Origin: an uncultured Mucispirillum sp. | Lineage (GTDB): Bacteria; Chrysiogenota; Deferribacteres; Deferribacterales; Mucispirillaceae | Length of the DNA stretch: 5,160 nt | Assembly: GCA_945929285.1 (NCBI GenBank) | Contig: CAMEOC010000105.1 | Span: 1 to 5,160 of the forward strand | Direction: 5' to 3' | Part shown: positions 1-5,118 of the stretch, piece by piece | How the letters are laid out: every line of letters starts with the position of its first letter | How positions within the stretch are numbered: position 1 is the stretch's first letter | Program-made: the position numbers and the translations under genes | Notes under the pieces: model-generated | Seen by the model: the letters and a program-made list of their open reading frames with translations, nothing else | Told to the model about the DNA's origin: nothing | Database searches by the model: none

Positions 1-483
1 AATACCCATAACAGCATTACTGCCCCCATGCACCCCTGTGGATATGGCAAGCACACCTACACCAATAAAACCACCTATTAAACCAACAGTAACAGAAAGT
101 GAAGGCCTTTTATCATAACCTAAAAGCCAGCTTACAATTACCATCCATAAAGGTATAGAGCCCATTATTAATGCAATTGTGCCAGAATTAATATATTTAC
201 CAGATATATTTAAAAACGCACCACCTATAACTATCATCATAAGGGAGGCAAAAAATATGGTTTTCATTTGTGATTTATTAGGAAGAACTCTATCTTTTTT
301 AATAATAAAAGAAAAAAGTAAAAATACAGTGCCAGCTGAAATATAGCGTATACTAGAAAGCAACACAGGTGGAAAAGATTCTAATGCAAATTTTATGCTT
401 AAATATACCACACCCCATGTGGAATATAATGCAATAATACAAAAAAGAGTTAATGCTAATTTTTTATTTTGTATAAAAGGCAT
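1..483 (-). CDS. EamA/DMT-family transporter, N-terminal part (cut by window edge)
   Basis: The minus strand is open from ATG at 483 to the window edge, giving 161 residues without a stop; the C-terminal half lies outside. The protein starts MPFIQNKKLA and is strongly hydrophobic, with about five membrane segments near residues 9-30, 39-60, 74-92, 101-121 and 129-147. The stretch STWGVVYLSIKFALE, followed by FPP and an SIRY segment, matches the start of the first EamA domain in drug/metabolite transporters of the YedA/RhaT type (family knowledge). Such proteins usually have ten helices in two EamA repeats and export or import small metabolites across the inner membrane; the substrate cannot be read from sequence. 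A weak GGTG lies 4 nt before the ATG. The gene diverges from purF across a repeat-filled gap. Family assignment is fairly sure, substrate unknown. Confidence 0.85.
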   Translation of the reverse strand, partial: MPFIQNKKLALTLFCIIALYSTWGVVYLSIKFALESFPPVLLSSIRYISAGTVFLLFSFIIKKDRVLPNKSQMKTIFFASLMMIVIGGAFLNISGKYINSGTIALIMGSIPLWMVIVSWLLGYDKRPSLSVTVGLIGGFIGVGVLAISTGVHGGSNAVMGI

Positions 484-531
484 ACAGCACCAAAAATATA
501 AATAATAATAAATATGTTTTTTATAAAAATG

Positions 532-560
532 TATATATCACTGGATAATGATTATTGCAA
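532..560 (-). promoter_or_regulatory. Candidate promoter of the DMT transporter gene
   Basis: On the minus strand, TTGCAA (560-555) is followed after 17 nt by TATATA (537-532), preceded by TGA as in an extended -10 element. This would start transcription about 40 nt before the transporter ATG. Each hexamer matches 4 of 6 consensus bases, so the call rests mostly on spacing and position in a very AT-rich stretch. Confidence 0.4.
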
Positions 561-582
561 TAAGAAGTATTTATACTTTTTT

Positions 583-599
583 AGAAAAATAATTTTTCT
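583..599. repeat. Perfect 17-bp inverted repeat
   Basis: AGAAAAAT (583-590) and ATTTTTCT (592-599) are exact reverse complements around a single central base. It lies upstream of the transporter promoter candidate and outside the dispersed repeat block. It could be a regulator site or chance in AT-rich DNA; no function is claimed. Confidence 0.4.
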
Positions 600-650
600 T
601 ATACTTACTATAATTATGAGTAAATGGAGAATAATGAATATTGTCATACT

Positions 651-696
651 AAACTTTTATTAAAAAATCTATCCGTAAATTTTTTAATGAAAGTTT
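651..696. repeat. 46-nt A/T-armed hairpin, copy in block 1
   Basis: Arms 651-671 and 676-696 pair over 21 positions around the loop TCCG, with one T-G wobble (658/689) and one C-A mismatch (669/678). The inner part, TTAAAAAATCTA followed by TCCG, is identical to the hairpin at 3953-3980. The A-run/T-run symmetry resembles a bidirectional terminator, but the stem is poor in G+C, so termination is only a possibility. Confidence 0.6.
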
Positions 697-700
697 GATT

Positions 701-723
701 AGAGCCTTTAGGACAAAGGCTCT
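701..723 (+). repeat. Perfect 9-bp stem-loop (CCTTT/AAAGG module)
   Basis: AGAGCCTTT (701-709), loop AGGAC, AAAGGCTCT (715-723) form a perfect stem followed by TT. The same stem and loop occur in reverse complement at 4024-4042 and in degraded form at 1021-1037. It could act as a weak terminator on the plus strand, but no gene directly upstream on that strand needs one. Confidence 0.6.
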
Positions 724-792
724 TTAGTAAGCTAGGGAGCATTCACTGCGACCATAGCGTTTATTTAAAAAATCCAAGGACGGATTTTTTAA
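701..792 (-). repeat. Inverted copy of the hairpin plus GC-richer module
   Basis: Read on the minus strand from 792, this is a hairpin with arms TTAAAAAATCC and GGATTTTTTAA (plus-strand 765-775 and 782-792), then a stretch containing GGTCGCAGTGAATGCTCCC and ending in the stem-loop at 701-723. It aligns without gaps to 3953-4042, with about four mismatches over the 64 bases after the hairpin. The hairpin differs at its inner pairs yet still pairs (see findings). Confidence 0.75.
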
Positions 793-805
793 GGAAAGTT
801 TAATA

Positions 806-973
806 AGATCTTTCGCTGACCCTCAAGATAGACAGGTGGTGTGGTAGGAAAGCTCAATATAGACAAGTAGTGGTTTTGTATTTAATTTAGAATATTGCAA
901 GCCTATGCAGTATAAAATATTGATATAATACTTCCCACACTCTTATGTCATTATGAGCGAATGCGAATAATCT
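806..973 (+). repeat. MITE-like element with terminal inverted repeats, copy 1 (168 bp)
   Basis: The left end, starting AGATCTTTCGC (806-834), and the right end, finishing in ATAATCT (946-973), are imperfect inverted repeats; shared blocks are AGAT, TTCGC, CTCA and GACA. The interior 873-922 matches 3837-3886 at 49 of 50 positions. This copy is 28 bp longer than the other because CTCA-ATATAGACA (853-865) near-repeats 822-834 at an offset of 31 bp. TA flanks both outer ends (804-805 and 974-975), which could be a target duplication, but a 2-bp match is weak. No transposase or credible ORF lies inside, so any movement would need help from elsewhere. Confidence 0.65.
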
Positions 974-979
974 TATACC

Positions 980-1041
980 TTTAATACTGCATATATATTT
1001 CAAATTTCATAAGTCTTACCAGCCTTTAGGACAAAGGATAT
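980..1041. repeat. Degraded fragments of the same repeat family
   Basis: Positions 980-992 are the reverse complement of ATGCAGTATTAAA, matching the element core at 905-917 with one difference. Positions 1009-1041 match the right end of the second element (3908-3940): ATAAGTC, then TAC, then AGCCTTTAGG, then diverging. They look like remnants of a further, inverted and decayed copy. Confidence 0.45.
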
Positions 1042-1073
1042 ATTTTTTAATATAAAATTTATGTATAAATCAA

Positions 1074-1095
1074 ATTATTTTTTATAAAAAATAAT
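1074..1095. promoter_or_regulatory. 22-bp perfect palindrome at the purF promoter
   Basis: The half-site ATTATTTTTTA (1074-1084) is followed immediately by its exact reverse complement (1085-1095). The right end overlaps the candidate -35 hexamer of purF. An operator, an UP-like AT tract, or chance in AT-only DNA are all possible. It does not resemble the E. coli PurR box. Confidence 0.4.
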
Positions 1096-1122
1096 GACAT
1101 TTATATAAGCTTATGATATAAG
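1094..1122 (+). promoter_or_regulatory. Candidate sigma-70-type promoter of the purF run
   Basis: ATGACA (1094-1099, 5/6 to TTGACA) is followed after 17 nt by TATAAG (1117-1122, 5/6 to TATAAT), preceded by TGA as an extended -10. Transcription would start near 1129, giving a leader of about 26 nt that contains AGGTG (1145-1149), 5 nt before the purF ATG. Spacing and location are good. Confidence 0.6.
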
Positions 1123-1154
1123 GAAAAATAAAATAAATAAAAGCAGGTGTTAGA

Positions 1155-2540
1155 ATGACTGATAGTCTTGATAAATTTCATGATGAATGTGCCATAGCAG
1201 GCGTTTACGGCAACCATGAGGCTGCCAAATTAGTTTACCTTTGTTTATATGCTCTGCAACACAGAGGCCAGCAGGGCACAGGTATTGCAGCTTATGACGG
1301 CGAATGTATTCACAGTGAAAAGCGTGAAGGTTTAGTGGCTGATGTTTATACTAAAAAACGCCTTAAAAAATTAACTGGCAAAATTGCAATCGGTCATAAT
1401 AGATACCCAACTGATGGTATTTTTTCTGCTAGAAACTTACAACCTGTTATTGCAGAACTGCCTATTGGCGATTGTGCCCTTGCTTATAATGGCAACCTGG
1501 TTAATGCTTTTAAAATCAGAAAACAGCTTATTAAAGAAGGCTCTATTTTCTCCACAGGAACAGATTCTGAAACCATTATGCACCTGCTTGCAAAAAGATT
1601 AAAAAATGAAGATTTAGTTACTGCCCTTTCAAATGTTATGAAAGAAATAACAGGCTCTTACTCTATGGTTTTCATGGCTGATAATAAATTAATCGCTATG
1701 CGAGACCCTCACGGTGTTCGCCCTCTTGCCATGGGTATGATGAAAGATGGGTATGTTTTCGTTAGTGAAACTGTTGCCCTTGATTTAATAGATGCTCACT
1801 TTATTAGGGAAGTTGAGCCTGGGGAAATGGTTATTGTAGATGCCACTGGGGTGCAGTCTATATTTCCTAATGGTAAAAATGAGCACCCTGCACCTTGTGT
1901 TTTTGAGCATGTGTATTTTGCAAGGCCTGATTCTTTTATGTTTGGCCAGTCTGTTTATGAGGTTAGAAAAAGCTTTGGTAGAATGCTTGCAAAAGAATGC
2001 CCTGTGGAAGCAGATATTGTTATACCTGTGCCAGATTCTGGTATTACTGCCACAATAGGATATTCTGAAGAAAGTAAAATACCTTTTGAAATGGGTATTA
2101 TTAGAAACCATTATGTTGGCAGAACTTTCATTGAACCTTCTCAAAATATACGAGATTTTGGTGTTAAAGTAAAATTAAACCCTGTAAAAAGTATAATAAA
2201 AGGAAAAAGAGTTGTGGTAATAGATGATTCTATTGTTCGCGGCACAACCAGTAAAAAAATAGTTAAGCTTTTAAGAGATGCTGGAGCAAAAGAAATACAT
2301 ATGAGAATATCTGCTCCACCAACCAGTTACCCATGCTACTATGGTATTGATACTCCCACAAAGAAAGAGTTAATATCCAATACCCATACAGAAGAAGAAA
2401 TAAGAAAATTTATTGGGGCAGATTCTTTGGGCTATATATCTCTTGAAGGTATGAAAAGTGTATTAAAAGACCATAACTTTTGCTTTGCATGCTTTACTGG
2501 TAAATACCCTATTGACCCAACAGATTTAATAGAGGAATAG
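1155..2540 (+). CDS. purF: Amidophosphoribosyltransferase (glutamine PRPP amidotransferase)
   Basis: PurF makes 5-phosphoribosylamine from PRPP and glutamine, the first step of de novo purine synthesis, in the cytosol. The 461 residues carry an N-terminal Ntn glutaminase domain and a C-terminal type I phosphoribosyltransferase domain. Cys12 (in DECAIAGVYG) is the expected nucleophile after removal of an 11-residue propeptide, as in Bacillus-type PurF. Further glutaminase motifs are HRGQQGTG (36-43), GHNRYPTDG (80-88), YNGNLVN (111-117) and DPHGVRPL (184-191). The PRPP loop VVVIDDSIVRGTTS spans 353-366. Cys248, Cys394, Cys443 and Cys446 fall where Bacillus-type enzymes bind a 4Fe-4S cluster (family knowledge), so an oxygen-sensitive enzyme is inferred. 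The ATG is supported by AGGTG 5 nt upstream and by the propeptide length. It heads a run with two envelope genes. Length and motifs are normal. Confidence 0.98.
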   Translation: MTDSLDKFHDECAIAGVYGNHEAAKLVYLCLYALQHRGQQGTGIAAYDGECIHSEKREGLVADVYTKKRLKKLTGKIAIGHNRYPTDGIFSARNLQPVIAELPIGDCALAYNGNLVNAFKIRKQLIKEGSIFSTGTDSETIMHLLAKRLKNEDLVTALSNVMKEITGSYSMVFMADNKLIAMRDPHGVRPLAMGMMKDGYVFVSETVALDLIDAHFIREVEPGEMVIVDATGVQSIFPNGKNEHPAPCVFEHVYFARPDSFMFGQSVYEVRKSFGRMLAKECPVEADIVIPVPDSGITATIGYSEESKIPFEMGIIRNHYVGRTFIEPSQNIRDFGVKVKLNPVKSIIKGKRVVVIDDSIVRGTTSKKIVKLLRDAGAKEIHMRISAPPTSYPCYYGIDTPTKKELISNTHTEEEIRKFIGADSLGYISLEGMKSVLKDHNFCFACFTGKYPIDPTDLIEE

Positions 2541-2549
2541 TATAATATA

Positions 2550-3203
2550 ATGAAAAAAATTGCACTTGTAATACTGCTTTTATCATTTACTGCCACATTT
2601 TCTTATGCAGATGATAGAACAGATAAACCATATAACATAGGCTATGCCAAAAGGTATGGTATGGTTGGCTTATACGGCCATTTATCTGATTATATAAAAG
2701 ATGACTGGGGAGATTTAGCCCTTGGTGGCGGTGGCTTTATTTACTATAATATATTAAATGATTTTTGGGGCAATTTTGCCATAGGTATTAATACTGATTA
2801 TGTAGGCGGTGATTTTTCCACCCAAAAAGGTATTAAAGGTAAAACCCATATGGCACCGCTTTCTTTAAATGTAGCTTATATGACATCTTCTAACACTGTT
2901 AATGCCTGGGCAGGTGTGGGCTTTTCTTATAATTTTGCCACTTTTGATATAGCAGGCGGCACTTATAATAATATTTCCTATGCTCCAGAAAATCAACAGG
3001 CTCACTTAATAGGGGTGGATGCTTTTGCAGGCCTTGAATACCTTTTTACTAAAGATGGCAGGTGGGGAGCTTTTTTTGAATTTAGGTATACATACTCACA
3101 AATACCAGAACTAAATATTAATGTGGCTGGTATTGGAAAAGTAAGTGATGCTCTTGATACCCAAAGGTTTAAATATACAGTTGGTTTTTCATACCACTTT
3201 TAG
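2550..3203 (+). CDS. Small outer-membrane beta-barrel protein of unknown role
   Basis: 217 residues. The first 20 form a clear signal peptide: Lys2-Lys3, a hydrophobic core, then FSYA before DD, giving cleavage after Ala20. The mature part is rich in Gly and aromatic residues, with alternating-pattern strands around residues 57-66, 74-86, 101-111, 118-130, 151-165, 171-184 and 205-217, and it ends YHF, the terminal Phe recognised by the Bam machinery (family knowledge). Size and pattern suggest an eight-stranded barrel of the OmpX/OmpW/OMP_b-brl kind; I cannot name a specific family. The start lies 9 nt after the purF stop. AGAGGA (2531-2536) inside the end of purF is the likely ribosome site, though its 13-nt spacing is long. 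Coupling to purF is implied by position only. Ligand and function are unknown. Confidence 0.88.
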   Translation: MKKIALVILLLSFTATFSYADDRTDKPYNIGYAKRYGMVGLYGHLSDYIKDDWGDLALGGGGFIYYNILNDFWGNFAIGINTDYVGGDFSTQKGIKGKTHMAPLSLNVAYMTSSNTVNAWAGVGFSYNFATFDIAGGTYNNISYAPENQQAHLIGVDAFAGLEYLFTKDGRWGAFFEFRYTYSQIPELNINVAGIGKVSDALDTQRFKYTVGFSYHF

Positions 3204-3210
3204 GTGAAAT

Positions 3211-3735
3211 ATGAATGGAATAAGTTATTTATCATCAATTATATTTGCTATTTTAATAATTATATTTGGGGGCATAATAATTGCAAACCCAGAAGGCACA
3301 ATGGCAGCTTTTGCTGTATTTATAAGCATTATTATGATATTTACAGGTATATTAAATATTATGCTTTACAGGTCTTTAAAAGGTTTTAAAGGCTCTATAT
3401 ATTACTTAATAGAGGGTGCAATATCTGTAATAATTGCCATACTGCTTTTAAGCAATGCAGAAGCTTTAAAAAACTTTGTGCCACTGCTTGTGGGCTTTTG
3501 GATAGCTTTAAAATCTGCCACTGCTATAATAACAGCCATAGAGTTTAAAAAGGTAAATAACCCAAACTTTAAGCCTATTTTAGCAGGTGGGTTTATTGGT
3601 ATATTACTTGCCCTTTTAATTGCAGCCTTTCCTAAAATAGTTTCAGTTTATATTAGCTTAATATTAGGTATAGCCTTTATTGCAGTAGGTCTTTTTATAA
3701 TATTTATAGCTTTTAAAATGAAAAAATATTATTAA
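3211..3735 (+). CDS. HdeD/DUF308-like six-helix membrane protein
   Basis: 174 residues, almost entirely hydrophobic, with six predicted membrane helices near 5-25, 30-52, 63-81, 87-111, 121-140 and 143-168 and a basic C-terminus (KMKKYY). The helices form three similar pairs; the first pair is split by ANPEGTM (25-31), and matching short turns occur at SNAE (81-84) and AFPKI (139-143). This three-fold layout and the NPE turn fit the HdeD/DUF308 family of short-repeat inner-membrane proteins. In E. coli HdeD is linked to acid resistance, but most family members have no known function, so no role is assigned. The start lies 7 nt after the stop of the beta-barrel gene, and AGGTG (3202-3206) overlaps that stop, suggesting translational coupling. 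A second in-frame ATG is not present nearby; the ATG at 3215 is in another frame. Confidence 0.85.
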   Translation: MNGISYLSSIIFAILIIIFGGIIIANPEGTMAAFAVFISIIMIFTGILNIMLYRSLKGFKGSIYYLIEGAISVIIAILLLSNAEALKNFVPLLVGFWIALKSATAIITAIEFKKVNNPNFKPILAGGFIGILLALLIAAFPKIVSVYISLILGIAFIAVGLFIIFIAFKMKKYY

Positions 3736-3754
3736 AATATATGGTACTAGGTAG

Positions 3755-3791
3755 AAGCTTATGCAAGTATTTAAAACTTGTTTAAGCTTTT
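3755..3791 (+). terminator. Candidate intrinsic terminator of the purF run
   Basis: AAGCTTATGCAAGT (3755-3768) pairs with 3776-3789 over 14 positions with one T-T mismatch and one G-T wobble, around a 7-nt loop. A short T run (3788-3791) follows, then AATATT. It lies 20 nt after the HdeD-like stop. The T run is short, so efficiency is uncertain. Confidence 0.6.
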
Positions 3792-3800
3792 AATATTATA

Positions 3801-3940
3801 AGATCTTTCGCTTCGCTCAAGATAGACATAGTAGTAGTTTTGTATTTAATTTAGAATATTTCAAGCCTATGCAGTATAAAATATTGCAAGTATTGTTCCC
3901 CACACTTATAAGTCATACTGAGCCTTTAGGCGAAGTATCT
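3801..3940 (+). repeat. MITE-like element with terminal inverted repeats, copy 2 (140 bp)
   Basis: The left end reads AGATCTTTCGCTTCGCTCA (3801-3819) and continues to GACA (3828). The right end (3911-3940) is its imperfect inverse, with AGTCATACTGAG and finishing AGTATCT. The core 3837-3886 matches copy 1 (873-922) at 49/50. The right end contains a small GCC-TTTA-GGC palindrome absent from the left end, linking it to the CCTTT/AAAGG module. No target duplication is clear here. Ends of the type TGTCAT..TGAGCGAAG..ATCT resemble intergenic repeat motifs I recall from several bacterial groups, but I cannot confirm that without a search. Confidence 0.65.
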
Positions 3941-3950
3941 ATTAAATTTT

Positions 3951-4030
3951 TATTAAAAAATCTATCCGTAGATTTTTTAAATAATCGCTACGGTCGCAGT
4001 AAATGCTCCCTTGCTTACTAAAGAGCCTTT
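3951..4030 (+). repeat. Tandem unit 1: hairpin plus GC-richer module
   Basis: It begins with a perfect 12-bp hairpin (TTAAAAAATCTA at 3953-3964, loop TCCG, complement at 3969-3980), followed by ATCGCTACGGTCGCAGT and further to AGAGCCTTT. It repeats at 4064-4142 with two substitutions and a 1-bp indel, at a distance of 112 bp. An inverted copy is at 701-792. Confidence 0.8.
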
Positions 4031-4042
4031 GTCCTAAAGGCT
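4024..4042 (+). terminator. Small stem-loop with T run inside the repeats
   Basis: AGCCTTT (4024-4030), loop GTCCT, AAAGGCT (4036-4042), then TTTATT. It has the shape of a weak intrinsic terminator on the plus strand and is the reverse-complement counterpart of 701-723. Its repeat origin makes the terminator role an inference. Confidence 0.35.
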
Positions 4043-4063
4043 TTTATTAAACTTTTAAACTTT

Positions 4064-4142
4064 TATTAGAAATCTATCCGTAGATTTTTTAAATAATCGC
4101 TACGGTCGCAGTGAATGCTCCCTTGCTTACTAAAGAGCCTTT
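4064..4142 (+). repeat. Tandem unit 2: hairpin plus GC-richer module
   Basis: This is the second copy of 3951-4030. Its hairpin is shortened to 7 bp (AAATCTA 4070-4076, TAGATTT 4081-4087) because the left A run has lost one base and gained a G. After AGAGCCTTT it does not continue into the stem-loop but into AGACGAAGTATCT (to 4155), the same ending as the right terminus of the element at 3801-3940. This places a module junction at GAGCCTTT. Confidence 0.8.
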
Positions 4143-4164
4143 AGACGAAGTATCTTATAACCCC

Positions 4165-5016
4165 TTATAAAAAATGGAGCTTATCTAATATTTTTTTTGT
4201 GGCAGTGGAGCGGTTTAATGTGTAAAAATGAAGCCCTGCCACACCATTTGCCACTAAATCTTCACACTGGGCAACAGCATAATCTATACCTATTTTTGCC
4301 ACATCTTCTTCGCTTTTGCCTTCCATTTGTTTTATTAATTCAGCTGGTATATGGCTGGAACACATTACTTGAAACCTTTCTATTTGAGAATAGTTTATAA
4401 TAGGCATAATACCTGCCACAATAGGCACATTGATGCCTGCTTTTTCACAGCGCTCCCTAAATTCATAAAAATATTCGTTATTGAAAAAAAGCTGTGTAAT
4501 TATAAATGAGGCACCCTTATCTACCTTATTTTTAAGCATTTTTATATCTTCTTCAAAATCTTTTGATTCTGGGTGCTTTTCAGGGTAACCTGCCACACCT
4601 ATGCAAAATTTATTTCGTAAAGCTATATATTCCACTAAATCTGAAGCATATTTAAAATCACCTGCTGGTGCATTGCTTTCTTTTGGTAAATCGCCCCTTA
4701 ATGCAAGCACATTTTCTATGCCTGCTTCTTCTAGCTTATCTAATATACCATCAAGTGTGGCTTTATTAAAACCTACACATGTAATATGCATCATAGTTTC
4801 ATAACTACATGTATCTTTTATATATTTTATCCAGTCAAAAGTTTTATCTGCCGTTGAACCACCTGCTCCGAAAGTAACTGAAGAAAAATCTGCATGTTCT
4901 TCCTGTAAAGAATCTATTGTATCAAAAAGCACTTTTTCTATTGTTAAAGTTTTAGGTGGAAAAAACTCAAAAGAAATAGAAGGCTTTCTAGTGCTTAATA
5001 TATTTGCTATACTCAT
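4165..5016 (-). CDS. metF: Methylenetetrahydrofolate reductase
   Basis: MetF is a cytosolic FAD-binding TIM-barrel enzyme that reduces 5,10-methylene-tetrahydrofolate to 5-methyl-tetrahydrofolate, the methyl donor for methionine synthesis. The 283 residues are slightly short of the common 290-300 but complete: SFEFFPPKT (15-23, with Glu17 at the catalytic-acid position), SSVTFGAGGST (45-55), HITCVG (77-82), ALRGDLP (105-111, with Asp109 at the flavin-tuning position), AGYPEKHPES (142-151), ITQLFF (173-178, Gln175), VAGIMP (200-205) and GLHFYTLNRS (261-270). Residue roles follow the E. coli enzyme. The start is supported by GGAG (5027-5030 on the minus strand) 10 nt upstream and by the usual short lead before FEFFPP. 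The gene is monocistronic within view and converges on the purF run. The stop TAA lies just beyond the repeat block, so its terminator may be one of the repeat hairpins. Confidence 0.97.
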   Translation of the reverse strand: MSIANILSTRKPSISFEFFPPKTLTIEKVLFDTIDSLQEEHADFSSVTFGAGGSTADKTFDWIKYIKDTCSYETMMHITCVGFNKATLDGILDKLEEAGIENVLALRGDLPKESNAPAGDFKYASDLVEYIALRNKFCIGVAGYPEKHPESKDFEEDIKMLKNKVDKGASFIITQLFFNNEYFYEFRERCEKAGINVPIVAGIMPIINYSQIERFQVMCSSHIPAELIKQMEGKSEEDVAKIGIDYAVAQCEDLVANGVAGLHFYTLNRSTATKKILDKLHFL

Positions 5017-5086
5017 TTATAATTTGCTCCGTAAATTAAAAATTTAAGTAAATATTGCACTAAAAATATATATTTGTAAATAGAAA

Positions 5087-5118
5087 ATCATATAAATGTA
5101 AAATCTAGGTAAAATCTA
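5087..5118 (-). promoter_or_regulatory. Possible metF promoter with direct repeats
   Basis: On the minus strand TATGAT (5092-5087) is a good -10 candidate but has no matching -35. In its place sit two exact copies of TAGATTTTAC (5118-5109 and 5107-5098), spaced 11 bp apart and ending 5 bp before the -10. That layout is compatible with an activator binding one face of the helix, but it could be chance in AT-rich DNA. No SAM-riboswitch-like structure was seen in 5017-5160. Confidence 0.3.

Larger units (their letters stand above)
642..1041. repeat. Mosaic intergenic repeat block 1 (between divergent genes)
   Basis: Most of the gap between the transporter gene and purF is made of modules that recur at 3801-4155. 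In order: a truncated terminal repeat (TGTCATACT, 642-650) fused to a hairpin (651-696); a small stem-loop and GC-richer module in inverted orientation (701-766); a second A/T-armed hairpin (765-792); the terminal-inverted-repeat element (806-973); an inverted scrap of that element's core (980-992); and another degraded terminal end (1009-1041). I see no protein-coding gene, tRNA or rRNA here. The candidate promoters of both flanking genes lie outside the block. Confidence 0.75.

Noticed and set aside
616..663. A 15-codon plus-strand ORF starting at ATGAG, preceded by a perfect TATAAT (609-614).
   Set aside because: No -35 at suitable spacing, no ribosome site, and it runs into the repeat block.
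642..1041. CRISPR array.
   Set aside because: The repeats are heterogeneous, present in both orientations and not separated by uniform spacers.
1785..2144. A 119-residue minus-strand ORF opposite purF, plus shorter plus-strand ORFs within purF.
   Set aside because: They are shadows of the well-supported purF frame and show no recognisable domain.
2512..2546. TTGACC followed by TATAAT as a possible internal promoter before the beta-barrel gene.
   Set aside because: The 23-nt spacing is too long for a sigma-70-type promoter.
3204..3389. A 61-residue ORF starting GTG right after the beta-barrel stop.
   Set aside because: It overlaps the HdeD-like gene in another frame, and its composition (many Tyr, Asn and Cys) is that of an off-frame translation.
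3869..4021. A 50-codon plus-strand ORF (starting MQYKIL) spanning the element and the first tandem unit; all three module copies keep the frame ending DFLN(N/K)RYGRS(E/K)CSLAY then stop.
   Set aside because: It crosses module boundaries, has no ribosome site, and the copies at 4064-4142 and 701-792 lack a matching start. The shared frame follows from low divergence without indels in that stretch.
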